A program made the position numbers and the translations under genes. Shown here piece after piece: positions 44,169-52,183 of a stretch of DNA of 52,183 nucleotides; position 1 is the stretch's first letter; every line of letters starts with the position of its first letter. A model generated the notes under the pieces. The model was not told where the DNA came from, ran no database searches, and saw only the letters and a list, made by a program, of their open reading frames with translations. This DNA is from Planctomycetota bacterium (GTDB lineage: Bacteria; Planctomycetota; Phycisphaerae; Sedimentisphaerales; Anaerohalosphaeraceae): assembly GCA_019456225.1 (NCBI GenBank), contig VRUI01000030.1, positions 1-52,183 on the forward strand, given 5' to 3'.

Positions 44169-45527
44169 TTACTTGCGTTTCATCACCAGCGCCGTTATCA
44201 ACCAGAAGACAATCGCCCCCGACGTAATCGCAAACACAACCGGCAAGCCGGCTGTCGCTATCAGCGGTATCGCCATTGCCGTCCAAAGCCCGCCTCCCAT
44301 TATCGGTTCATGGAGCAGCTGCTTACACGCAAACGCGTCGGCGGCGTTGGTCTTATATTCCGGGTCAACCACCCGAAGCAGCAAAAGCCCAGTCGCCGTC
44401 ACCCCCATGCTCTGGCCCATCTCGGCTATTGCACGCTCGAACCACGCGTCCGGCAATAGTCGCCTCGCCAGCCACATCACACAGAACACATTCCACACGA
44501 TCCCGACGACGACAAGTATCACCAGCGGCACAAGACCGGACATTATCACTTTCACCTGGATCGTCGCTATCGCCGCGACCACAAGGAAATCAAGCGCACA
44601 ATTTTGAATCCGACGAACCATGCCAAGGTCGATCAAGTGGTGAGTGTTAAACCTGTCATCTATAAGCTGCACGATCAGCCCGCCAAGCATACACAGCGGA
44701 AACAGCGGAAAAGCATGAAAACCCGTTCTCCAATCGTCATTCGATATTCTATCGCCAATACCGTTCAAACCCTGCTTCATCAGCCAGCCGATAAGACAAG
44801 CCAGCCCGACAACTGCAATATGCAAACTCAGCGTCTCAATAACATCAGAATTAACCGTAAGCCGCCCTGCCGCCGGTCTCCGTCCTTCGGGAATTATCTC
44901 GCTCTCATCACTTCCGGCCTTCTGGGTCGTATACCCCTTGCGTTCGGCCCAGTTTATCAGCACCATACCAACGCCAATCGCGCTCAATATCCCAAACGTT
45001 GCACTCGTCAGCGCAAAGTCTTTACCAACTGACCAGTTAAGATCGTCAAAAGTATCAGCCATACCAGCCGCCGTCCCATGCCCTCCTTCAAAGCCAACCG
45101 GTAAAATCGCCGGAAAAATATTCGGCAGATCGGTAAAAAACCACTTCAATGCGATGATCCAAATGCCAATCGCAACAAAATACTGACCCCACGCCACGAT
45201 CTGCCCGTAGGCGAGCTGCGGACCCGAACGCTTCCACAACGTCTTGACCCCGGGGATCTTAACGCCGAGAAACAGGCACGCAAAAACGATATTGATCAAA
45301 AACCCCGGCAGCTTGGCCCACGGAGCGACACACCCGCTCAAAGACTGGTCAAATGACGCAATAGAATCCCACCTGCCAGCAGCAAAGTGAACCGCCTGGA
45401 TAAACACAAGAGCAAGCAAACCGGCAACAACACATGATGGCAGATAAAGCTTCCGCAGCAAACGGATCTTCATCCGCAAAAGATTACCCAGCATCAAAGC
45501 AACACACAAAACTATAAATGACAGCAT
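44169..45527 (-). CDS. sodium/glutamate symporter (GltS) family protein
   Basis: 452 residues with about ten or more transmembrane segments. The family motif GFEGGHGTAAGMADTF (about residue 155) is clear, with repeat-related helices in the C-terminal half (GQSMGVTATGLLLLRVVDPE). GltS proteins import glutamate with sodium, but distant members of unknown substrate exist and this is one of them. The start was set at the ATG at 45527, with AAAGGTG five bases before it; an ATG eight codons upstream lacks a ribosome-binding site. It is a single-gene unit. Confidence 0.85.
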   Translation of the reverse strand: MLSFIVLCVALMLGNLLRMKIRLLRKLYLPSCVVAGLLALVFIQAVHFAAGRWDSIASFDQSLSGCVAPWAKLPGFLINIVFACLFLGVKIPGVKTLWKRSGPQLAYGQIVAWGQYFVAIGIWIIALKWFFTDLPNIFPAILPVGFEGGHGTAAGMADTFDDLNWSVGKDFALTSATFGILSAIGVGMVLINWAERKGYTTQKAGSDESEIIPEGRRPAAGRLTVNSDVIETLSLHIAVVGLACLIGWLMKQGLNGIGDRISNDDWRTGFHAFPLFPLCMLGGLIVQLIDDRFNTHHLIDLGMVRRIQNCALDFLVVAAIATIQVKVIMSGLVPLVILVVVGIVWNVFCVMWLARRLLPDAWFERAIAEMGQSMGVTATGLLLLRVVDPEYKTNAADAFACKQLLHEPIMGGGLWTAMAIPLIATAGLPVVFAITSGAIVFWLITALVMKRK

Positions 45528-45731
45528 AACAACACCTTTCTTTAGAAGCATTCAGACTACAAAAGGATCGTACAGTGTCAAGAAAATAAAGGTGTATCTA
45601 CCAACATTGACCGTAAAGCTGTCATTTATAGCAAAAAACTCATTAGTCTGATAATAACAGACAGGCAGGCCGCCGAACAGCTCCGTCCGAAAACCTTTTT
45701 TTAGTAAATTTGGTCTTTTCCTCAAAATAAT

Positions 45732-45777
45732 TTGCCTGATACTGATTTAATACGTATGTTTTAACTGTAAAACGAGG
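45732..45777 (+). promoter_or_regulatory. promoter of paralogue 1, nearly identical to that of paralogue 2
   Basis: TTGCCT (45732-45737), 17 bases, TATGTT (45755-45760), then TTAACTGTAAAACGAGG. It aligns without gaps through the -10 box with 46401-46447 upstream of the second paralogue. It lies 55 bases before the start at 45816. Confidence 0.65.
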
Positions 45778-45815
45778 TAACATGAAAAGAAACTATTTAA
45801 ACGGCAGGAGCAAAA

Positions 45816-46304
45816 ATGAATAAGATAAGTGATACCCAGTACACCCCGTCTCAGGGCGGCCCGATGACGCCAGCTGAAAGCATGAAAATGGATATGGAAA
45901 GAGCCAACAATATAAACTCGGCATTTCAGAGTATGCGTGATATGACAGCCGATGAATTCGCAAGCTCAAATTCAATTATACCAATTGGAGGAGGTTATTC
46001 CATTGACCTGGTCAATGGAACTATTGTGTTTGATTTTTCCAGGCTCAACGAAGAAAGGGACGCCCGGCAATCAACAAATTACTTCATAGAGACACTAAGA
46101 AATAGCGGCAAAAAGATGTTCTCAACTTTTCAGGAACTAATGTCCAACACCGAAAAAACGCGCGACAAAAAACTCGAAATGGATCTTTCCACCAATAAAC
46201 AAAAAACCGAGACATTACTTAAAAAGATCATGAAAGAAGCTTCAATGTTTTCGAACGCATACAAAAGCATGGATTCCAGCAAAGTAATGTCGCTTCTGTG
46301 CTAA
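45816..46304 (+). CDS. unrecognised protein family, paralogue 1 (one C-terminal module)
   Basis: 162 residues, hydrophilic, with no signal peptide or membrane segment. AGGAG lies five bases before the ATG. A short N-terminus (MNKISDTQYTPS) is followed by a glycine-led core GGGYSIDLVNGTIVFDFSRL (about residues 58-77) and QSTNYFIETL. A C-terminal helical module ends MFSNAYKSMDSSKVMSLLC. The same core and C-terminal module occur in the next gene, so the two are paralogues. Met- and Ser-rich composition and the lack of export signals could suit a cytoplasmic, structural or non-classically secreted protein. No known family was recognised and no function is claimed. Confidence 0.75.
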   Translation: MNKISDTQYTPSQGGPMTPAESMKMDMERANNINSAFQSMRDMTADEFASSNSIIPIGGGYSIDLVNGTIVFDFSRLNEERDARQSTNYFIETLRNSGKKMFSTFQELMSNTEKTRDKKLEMDLSTNKQKTETLLKKIMKEASMFSNAYKSMDSSKVMSLLC

Positions 46305-46400
46305 CAAATTCATTAGTCCTGTAATGTCTGGCAAATCAGTTATCCATCGCCGTTTTTTCGGGACTTATCGGCAGCTAAAAAATATTTTTTTGCGGGATAT

Positions 46401-46447
46401 TTGGCTGATGAAAATTTATTTCGTATATTTTAATTGTATAAAGCGGG
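46401..46447 (+). promoter_or_regulatory. promoter of paralogue 2
   Basis: TTGGCT (46401-46406), 17 bases, TATATT (46424-46429), then TTAATTGTATAAAGCGGGG. It shares the -35, spacing, -10 and downstream bases with 45732-45777. It lies 57 bases before the TTG start. Confidence 0.65.
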
Positions 46448-46485
46448 GGGCTTGAAATTTAATATGCAGTGTGTTTGGAGAAAGA

Positions 46486-47427
46486 TTGAACGAAATAAGT
46501 AATACAATGAGTTTGCAGTTTCCGGCTTCGCCGCTTTCATCCGGCAACGATACAAGGACCGACAAGGCAAAGGCCGATAGTATCCCGATGCATGAACATG
46601 CAGATAAGGCGATTGAGGATTTTCTGCATGGCGAGACTCGTTCAGATCAGTCGGCAGCGATGACCCCCATGGAGGTAATAACATCACAAGCCGCTTCCAA
46701 TCCAGCCGCTTCAGAAGTGAGCAAAAAGTTCTTAACGATGGAAAACATCATCAATGACTTCCTGTCAAAACCAGTCTCCGAGGATAATCCCGAGACAGTC
46801 GGAGGAGCACTTTCCAACATTGCTGAAAACATACAGGAGTTATTAAAGGACATACAGAATGGAAGTTGCGGACCTTCAAACGGACATCCAACCGTATCGC
46901 TTGGAGGCGGCTTTGTTATTGACATTATCTGCGGGGAAATTAAGTTTGATATGTCCAGGCTAATTGAGTACATGAACTCACAGGAGTCAACAAATGGCTT
47001 CAAGGAAATGCTGGAAGATAACAACAATAACAGCTCGATCCCGGATATAAAAGATATAATCAATGAAGCCGCAAAAGGATCGACAGAATTTAAAGCCCAA
47101 AAAGAAATTAAAACCGAAAATCAAGGACCTGATTCAGTACTAAAAGACATAATGAAGTCTTCAATGCTATCAAAGACATATAAAGATTCAGAATCATCGA
47201 ATGACCCGATGGAACTGTCTGAAGACAGCAACAGTTCGGTCAAGAATTTCCGAAACATATTAGAAGAAGCCGGAAAAGGTCCGACAGAAATAACACTCCA
47301 ACAAAATATTGAATCCGAAAAAAAACAAGCAGAAACAGCACTGAAGGAACTCATAAAAGACTCTTCAGTGCTATCAGGGGCATACATGGAAATGGATTCC
47401 GACAAAGTACTCGGACTATTATCTTAA
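46486..47427 (+). CDS. unrecognised protein family, paralogue 2 (two C-terminal modules)
   Basis: 313 residues. The start is taken as TTG at 46486: GGAG lies five bases before it, and the translated start (M)NEISNT matches paralogue 1's MNKISDT. An insert of about 90 residues follows. The shared core GGGFVIDIICGEIKFDMSRL and QESTNGFKEML comes next, then two tandem copies of the C-terminal module (about 58 residues each, from 47047 and 47248), the last ending VLSGAYMEMDSDKVLGLLS. It is acidic and Ser/Asn-rich, without signal peptide or membrane segment. No family was recognised. The gene lies 181 bases after paralogue 1 with its own promoter. Confidence 0.75.
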   Translation: MNEISNTMSLQFPASPLSSGNDTRTDKAKADSIPMHEHADKAIEDFLHGETRSDQSAAMTPMEVITSQAASNPAASEVSKKFLTMENIINDFLSKPVSEDNPETVGGALSNIAENIQELLKDIQNGSCGPSNGHPTVSLGGGFVIDIICGEIKFDMSRLIEYMNSQESTNGFKEMLEDNNNNSSIPDIKDIINEAAKGSTEFKAQKEIKTENQGPDSVLKDIMKSSMLSKTYKDSESSNDPMELSEDSNSSVKNFRNILEEAGKGPTEITLQQNIESEKKQAETALKELIKDSSVLSGAYMEMDSDKVLGLLS

Positions 47428-47569
47428 AACCTCCAAACCTGTCACCTTCTCACTTTTCACTTGTCACCGGATTTCTCTATTGTATTTATGCGTTTACGCG
47501 CGTATTATATGCTCCGTAATCGATTCTCAATCATACTGTTAATAAATGCAATAAAAGGGAAATCTGAAA

Positions 47570-49243
47570 ATGCCTCCACATTTTGTATATGAAATGAACA
47601 ATGTTTGCAGAAGTTACGGCGACAAGGAAGTGCTTCGTGACATATCGCTATCGTTTTTTTACGGCGCAAAGATCGGCGTTGTCGGCGAAAACGGCTCCGG
47701 AAAAAGTACCCTGCTGAAAATTATGGCCGGTATCGACAAAAACTTCCAGGGCGAAACCAAACTCGCCAAAAAGATGAAGGTTCGTTACGTTGCGCAGGAA
47801 CCGGTGCTGGAACTCGACAAGACCGTCAGGGAAAATCTGCTCACCGCGATAAAGGACACCCTCGACATGGTCGCCCGCTTTAACGAAATATCCGAACAAC
47901 TCGGCGATCCGGCATTTGAAGAGCAGATGGACAAACTCCTCGAAGAGATGGGAGTTTTGCAGGACAAGATAGACGCCTGTGACGGCTGGGAAACAGACAG
48001 GCTGATCGACATCGTATCAGACGCGATGGTTCTGCCTCCTGACGATTCGCCAATCACTCAGCTATCCGGCGGAGAACGCCGCCGCGTGGCACTGTGTATG
48101 GCCCTGCTGGAAAAACCGGACCTGCTGCTGCTGGACGAACCGACAAACCACCTCGACGCCGAAACCGTACAGTGGCTCGAAACCGCACTGCGAGACTACC
48201 ACGGAACCGTTATAATAGTAACCCATGACAGGTACTTCCTGGACAACATCACCAAATGGATTCTGGAACTGGACAAGGGCCGCGGTCTGCCGTTCGAGGG
48301 GAACTATTCTTCATGGTTGAAACAAAAATCCGAACTGCTGCGTCTGACAGAAAAAAGAGAATCGCAAAGGCAAAAAACTCTCGCCCGCGAACTGAAATGG
48401 ATCAACAATTCGGTAAAGGCCCGCAACCAGAAGAACCAGGCACGTATAAACGCTTATGAGGACATGGCGAACGCGGCGACTGTAGACGCAAAGAGCGATG
48501 TGCTGATCCAGATACCAACCGGGCAAAGGCTCGGCGAGCACGTGCTTTCGTTTAAGGACGTAAGTAAAGGCTACGGCGACAACCATCTGATCGAAGGCTG
48601 CACATTCGACCTGCCAAGAAACGGCATCGTGGGCGTCATCGGCCCAAACGGTATCGGAAAGACCACGCTGTTTAGAATGATAACCGGCCAGGAAACCCCG
48701 GACAAAGGAATCGTAGAGGTCGGTCCCACCGTCTCGATAGGCTACGTCGACCAGCACAGAGACGAACTGGAAGACAGCAAGACGATATTCGAAGAGATAA
48801 CAGACGGCAAGGACCAGATAGAGGTGGGCAATGTCAAAATAAATTCACGTTCATACGTCGCAAGGTTCAATTTCCGCGGAACCCAGCAGCAAAAGAAAAC
48901 ATCAGAGTGTTCCGGCGGAGAAAGAAACCGAATACACCTGGCCAAAATGCTAAGAAGAGGCGGAAACTTCCTCCTGCTCGACGAGCCCACAAACGACCTC
49001 GACGTCGACACAATGCGAGTACTCGAACAAGCCATAATAGACTTCCCCGGCTGTGCAATGGTAATAAGCCACGACAGATTCTTCCTCGACAGAATATGCA
49101 CACACCTGCTGATATTCGAAGGAAACGGAGAAACAAAATGGTTCCAGGGAAACTTTGCGGCATACGAAGAAAAAGTAAAGGCAGAAAACCCAAACCGGAT
49201 AGCACACAGACGAGGAAAGTACAGACAACTCAAGCTGAGGTAA
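47570..49243 (+). CDS. ettA: ABC-F translation factor EttA
   Basis: 557 residues, two ABC ATPase domains and no membrane part. Walker A motifs are GENGSGKST and GPNGIGKTT, signatures LSGGERRRVAL and CSGGERNRIHL, and Walker B LLLDEPTNHLD and LLLDEPTNDLD. The interdomain linker (about 245-310) is Arg/Lys-rich (NSVKARNQKNQARINAYEDM), typical of EttA. EttA binds the ribosomal E site and regulates entry into elongation according to energy state. Length equals that of E. coli EttA (555). The ATG has AAGGGA upstream. It is a single-gene unit. Confidence 0.9.
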   Translation: MPPHFVYEMNNVCRSYGDKEVLRDISLSFFYGAKIGVVGENGSGKSTLLKIMAGIDKNFQGETKLAKKMKVRYVAQEPVLELDKTVRENLLTAIKDTLDMVARFNEISEQLGDPAFEEQMDKLLEEMGVLQDKIDACDGWETDRLIDIVSDAMVLPPDDSPITQLSGGERRRVALCMALLEKPDLLLLDEPTNHLDAETVQWLETALRDYHGTVIIVTHDRYFLDNITKWILELDKGRGLPFEGNYSSWLKQKSELLRLTEKRESQRQKTLARELKWINNSVKARNQKNQARINAYEDMANAATVDAKSDVLIQIPTGQRLGEHVLSFKDVSKGYGDNHLIEGCTFDLPRNGIVGVIGPNGIGKTTLFRMITGQETPDKGIVEVGPTVSIGYVDQHRDELEDSKTIFEEITDGKDQIEVGNVKINSRSYVARFNFRGTQQQKKTSECSGGERNRIHLAKMLRRGGNFLLLDEPTNDLDVDTMRVLEQAIIDFPGCAMVISHDRFFLDRICTHLLIFEGNGETKWFQGNFAAYEEKVKAENPNRIAHRRGKYRQLKLR

Positions 49244-49280
49244 ACTGCAAAAGAAAACGTGTGAAAATAATCGTGTTTTA

Positions 49281-50645
49281 CTACCAGCACATGGATTGTG
49301 GGAACTTATCGCATTGGAGCCATTCGGCGGCCATAATTGCAAAATCCTCTAAGCCTACATGGCAATCATTGTTCAGATCAGCCAGGAGCGTCCCTTGGCA
49401 GTAGGGACTTTTGCTTGCCTGAGACGTATTTGCATAGAAGCCCATGTTTAATCTCTCACCGTTCGGAGCCGGTTCATCAGGATAGTCGTCCGCCGGATCA
49501 CCTGCATCTATACAGGGGCTGTGAGCCTCATCGGTTACCCAACTCGATGACACCGTGTCATATCTGCCCACCATCGACTGCAAATGGTAATCACCGGATA
49601 CCCAGGTATCTCCTTTCCAATATCCATCGATTGCGAAAAGCGGGTCGACGTTTATATTTCCGCCAAGATTATTTTCTGTAAATCCGAAGCCGCCTATCTG
49701 AGTTGAATCAAGATTCGAGAACGAATAGGTAATAACCGTATCTGTAGGATTTGAACCGCTCATTCTAAACAAATCGCTTAGTCCGTCGGCGGAATTGTTA
49801 TACAGGATAGAATTTTTGAGTGTTACCGTCGCCGGAGATGTGGAATTACCGCTAACAAAACCTACCCCTCCGTTTGCAGTACACCTGTTTCCCGTGATAG
49901 TACACTTTTCAAAAGTGACATCACTTTGGGTATTAAAGAATAGCCCGCCGCTGCCATATGCAGAGTTTCCTTCGAGCAGGCAATTTGTAAAAGTAACGTC
50001 GGCATTTTCCGCATAAAATCCACCGGCATGCATTGTCGGATTCGGTACGTAGTTCTTTGAAATAGTTGAGTTTGTAATTACCGCAGTCTGGGCGACGATA
50101 CAAATCCCTCCACCGCCGGAACTGTATGTACATCTGTTGTTGGTTATTACGCAATCGTCCATTGTCAGCGAACCAAAGGTTGCTTTGGATATTAAAGCGC
50201 CTCCTTTGGTGCCGACGCAGTTTGATATGATGCAGTTTTCAATAGTCAGTACAGAATTATGGTTAAAGATCGCACCGCCGCCATTGATGTAAGTCGAGGA
50301 AGCATTCGTCAATGTAAGACCGCCGAGCGTTACGCTGTCGGCGCCGTTAATATTTGAAAAAAAGAATATCTGCCCGAGCCCCTGTGCATCTATCACACAG
50401 TTTTCAGCCCCATTCTCAGATTCGATCGTCAGGACTATCCCATTCTTATCCAGCAAGATGTCCCGGTTTTTCGGACCGGTATAAGTACCATCGCCGACAA
50501 GGATCGTTTCGGTACCTGTCGCCGCATTGACCGCGTCCTGCAAATTATTGAAATCTCCACCAGACGGTCTGACCGTAATAAGAGCATTTGCCGGAACAGA
50601 AAAAGCGATGAGCACTAACGTAAGGAATTGAATTTGCAACTTCAT
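49281..50645 (-). CDS. secreted right-handed beta-helix protein with dockerin-like C-terminus
   Basis: 454 residues. The signal peptide is MKLQIQFLTLVLIAFSVPAN. The N-terminal TVRPSGGDFNNLQDAVNAAT is the usual opening of pectate-lyase-like beta-helix proteins. Repeated short strands follow (SVLTIENCIISNCVG, SLTMDDCVITNNRC, DVTFEKCTITGNRC), the ladder of a parallel beta-helix. The C-terminus has one dockerin/EF-hand-like calcium loop (DLNNDCHVGLEDFAIMA), common on secreted proteins of Phycisphaerae. Polysaccharide binding or lysis is possible, but no catalytic triad can be assigned. AGGAG lies nine bases before the ATG. Confidence 0.85.
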   Translation of the reverse strand: MKLQIQFLTLVLIAFSVPANALITVRPSGGDFNNLQDAVNAATGTETILVGDGTYTGPKNRDILLDKNGIVLTIESENGAENCVIDAQGLGQIFFFSNINGADSVTLGGLTLTNASSTYINGGGAIFNHNSVLTIENCIISNCVGTKGGALISKATFGSLTMDDCVITNNRCTYSSGGGGICIVAQTAVITNSTISKNYVPNPTMHAGGFYAENADVTFTNCLLEGNSAYGSGGLFFNTQSDVTFEKCTITGNRCTANGGVGFVSGNSTSPATVTLKNSILYNNSADGLSDLFRMSGSNPTDTVITYSFSNLDSTQIGGFGFTENNLGGNINVDPLFAIDGYWKGDTWVSGDYHLQSMVGRYDTVSSSWVTDEAHSPCIDAGDPADDYPDEPAPNGERLNMGFYANTSQASKSPYCQGTLLADLNNDCHVGLEDFAIMAAEWLQCDKFPQSMCW

Positions 50646-50731
50646 ATCATCATTCTCCTATATCATCAACATTACTAAATCTAATATGAAACAAAAAAGC
50701 TTATATATTATAGACTATCATGGACAGAATT

Positions 50732-50761
50732 GCAAGTGTTTTTTTTCAAACTTGCTTTTTT
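50732..50761 (+). terminator. terminator-like hairpin in the leader of the GT4 gene
   Basis: GCAAGT (50732-50737) pairs with ACTTGC (50750-50755), extended by two or three A-T pairs past a bulge, then six T. It points into the GT4 gene, 28 bases before its start. The upstream gene runs the other way, so this could be an attenuator. Confidence 0.5.
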
Positions 50762-50788
50762 GTCATTTGCCGTTAAGATATTCCTCTT

Positions 50789-51961
50789 ATGAAAATAGTA
50801 CATATTATAACTCGATTGATTCTGGGCGGTGCCCAGGAGAATACTTTAATTACCTGCAAGCTGCTTGCCGAGCGTGGGCATGATGTTACTTTGATCACCG
50901 GGCCTGCTCTGGGGCCTGAGGGGCAGATGTTCGATGAAACTGAGGGTCAAAAGTATAAAACCATCGTTGTCGATAAGATGCGGCGGGCTATCAAGCCGGT
51001 CTATGACCTTATCAGCTACCGGCAGATCAAGAAGATTCTCACCGACATTCAGCCGGACATCGTCCACACCCACTCGGCAAAAGCGGGGATTCTGGGCAGA
51101 TACGCCGCTTACGCACTCAAAAACAAATGGAGCAACCCCAAACTGCCGCAGGTCGTCCACACAATCCACGGCCTGGCTTTTCACCCATACCAGAGCGAGC
51201 TAATTAACAAATTCTATATCGCCATCGAGAAAAAAACAGCCAAAAAGACCGACGCATTCCTCTCCGTCGCCGACGTAATGAACGAAAAAGCCATCGCAAC
51301 TGGCATCGGAAACCCCGGCGATTTCACAACGGCCTATTCGGCGATAGAGGAAGACCAATACCTAAAGACCCCTTCCCAGGAATCCATAAACGATTTCCGC
51401 AGAAAGCATGGGATCGGCTCTCAGGCAATAGTCATTACCTGTATCGCCCGGCTGGCCGAGCTTAAGGGCCATGAGTATATTATCGAGTCGGCCAAGCGCA
51501 TTGCCACCCGGTATCCGGACAGCATGTGGCTTTTCGTAGGCGATGGGGCACTGTCTGAGACCCTAAAGGACCACATCCAGATGGAAAACCTGACCAACAG
51601 GTTCCGATTTACCGGCATGGTCGATCCGACCGAGATACCCCAGGTCCTGCATTCGTCAGATATTCTGGTCCACTGTTCGCTACGTGAGGGTCTCGCCAGG
51701 GTACTGCCACAGGCGATGCTAGCCGGAAAACCTGCGATAAGTTTCGACATCGACGGTGCAAAAGAGGTCGTAAACGATAACACAGGCAGACTCGTAGAGG
51801 CCGAAGACGTCGACGCCTTTACGGACGCCTGCGAAGAACTCATACGCGACAAGGACCTCAGAGAGCGATTGGGAGCAAACGCAAGAGAGTCGGTGGTCGA
51901 GAAATTTGCCCCGGATACCATGGTCGACACCATCGAGGCGGTTTATCGCAAGCTAATGTAA
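50789..51961 (+). CDS. GT4-family glycosyltransferase
   Basis: 390 residues, GT-B fold. The N-terminal acceptor domain begins KIVHIITRLILGGAQENTLI with the usual glycine-rich loop and later has PDIVHTHSAKAGILGR. The C-terminal donor domain has HCSLREGLARVLPQAMLAGK, where the GT4 E-x7-E motif reads E-x7-Q, as in some polysaccharide GT4 enzymes. It probably adds a nucleotide-sugar-derived residue to a lipid-linked or surface glycan at the inner membrane. It stands at the window's right end with no visible polysaccharide neighbours. Confidence 0.88.
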   Translation: MKIVHIITRLILGGAQENTLITCKLLAERGHDVTLITGPALGPEGQMFDETEGQKYKTIVVDKMRRAIKPVYDLISYRQIKKILTDIQPDIVHTHSAKAGILGRYAAYALKNKWSNPKLPQVVHTIHGLAFHPYQSELINKFYIAIEKKTAKKTDAFLSVADVMNEKAIATGIGNPGDFTTAYSAIEEDQYLKTPSQESINDFRRKHGIGSQAIVITCIARLAELKGHEYIIESAKRIATRYPDSMWLFVGDGALSETLKDHIQMENLTNRFRFTGMVDPTEIPQVLHSSDILVHCSLREGLARVLPQAMLAGKPAISFDIDGAKEVVNDNTGRLVEAEDVDAFTDACEELIRDKDLRERLGANARESVVEKFAPDTMVDTIEAVYRKLM

Positions 51962-52183
51962 GATGCCCCATGCGGCAACGGCTCGCTGGCCGGGAAAGTC
52001 AAAGTCGCGATTACCACCCATTAAGCAACAATTCCTCAGATTAAGCAGTTATTTCCTTTTCTTTTAAACGGTTTTTAGTTATTATGAGTAGTTGTTAATT
52101 ATTTTTGGTTCAACTCCAATAAAGTTGGTAGAAATCTTATATTGATAGGCACAAAGAAAGGCATAAAGGCACATTTTGTTTAC
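51962..52183. other. non-coding right end, nothing recognised
   Basis: AT-rich sequence after the GT4 stop. No gene start, terminator or RNA was recognised before the window ends. Confidence 0.4.

Noticed and set aside
50686-50883. 65-codon frame before the GT4 gene as a leader peptide
   Set aside because: It has no ribosome-binding site and overlaps the GT4 coding region by almost 100 bases. No regulatory codon run is evident.

Overview
The window reads as chromosomal DNA of a Planctomycetota bacterium, most likely class Phycisphaerae (Sedimentisphaerales-like). This is inferred from the protein repertoire: many uroporphyrinogen-decarboxylase-fold proteins, glycoside hydrolases (GH38, GH95-like, GH130, GH2-like), a BlaI/M56 pair with a giant M56 protein, an HzsA-related multidomain protein, and a secreted beta-helix protein ending in a dockerin-like tail (DLNNDCHVGLEDF). 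No rRNA gene is present, so the assignment stays an inference.

Layout. 1-821: 5' part of an IS3-family element, running leftward out of the window, whose end has cut the 3' end off a GH38 gene. 787-7418 (minus): a carbohydrate operon, GH95-like hydrolase > URO-D-fold protein > HAD phosphatase > truncated GH38. 7440-8972: a scar of dead mobile DNA: the C-terminus of a group II intron-type reverse transcriptase, the 3' half of a tRNA-Leu gene (probable attachment site) with a terminator, a second copy of the IS end, and recombinase-like fragments. 8995-10793: sugar kinase and a decayed gene. 10810-17615 (minus): an arsenosugar-type cluster (ArsS, peroxidase-like protein, fused double transferase, flavin oxidoreductase, TVP38 membrane protein) with GH130 and DUF547 genes upstream. 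17926-18981: DUF4056 lipoprotein. 19073-27393: BlaI repressor and a 2647-residue M56 sensor/peptidase, with paired operator dyads upstream. 27665-31214: gene remnant, two URO-D-fold genes and a catalytic-domain-less GH2-like protein. 31415-33749: ftsW-murG. 33855-36881: zinc-ribbon, membrane and SPFH-GYF proteins. 37087-39753: DUF2784, thermonuclease-like protein, aspartate kinase. 39998-43219: HzsA-related/diheme/FGE-like protein. 43380-45527: small genes and a GltS-type symporter. 45816-47427: two tandem paralogues of an unrecognised family, each behind a near-identical promoter. 47570-51961: ABC-F protein EttA, beta-helix protein, GT4 glycosyltransferase.

How they fit. The left third looks like glycan catabolism plus an arsenic/redox cluster. 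The centre is a BlaI-controlled surface protease/sensor. The right half mixes housekeeping genes (ftsW, murG, lysC, ettA) with lineage-specific surface and secreted proteins. The most novel items are the 45816/46486 paralogue pair, the giant M56 protein ending in a stray methyltransferase tail, the HzsA-FGE fusion, and the recombination scar with its tRNA-Leu fragment. Palindromic intergenic repeats recur across the window.
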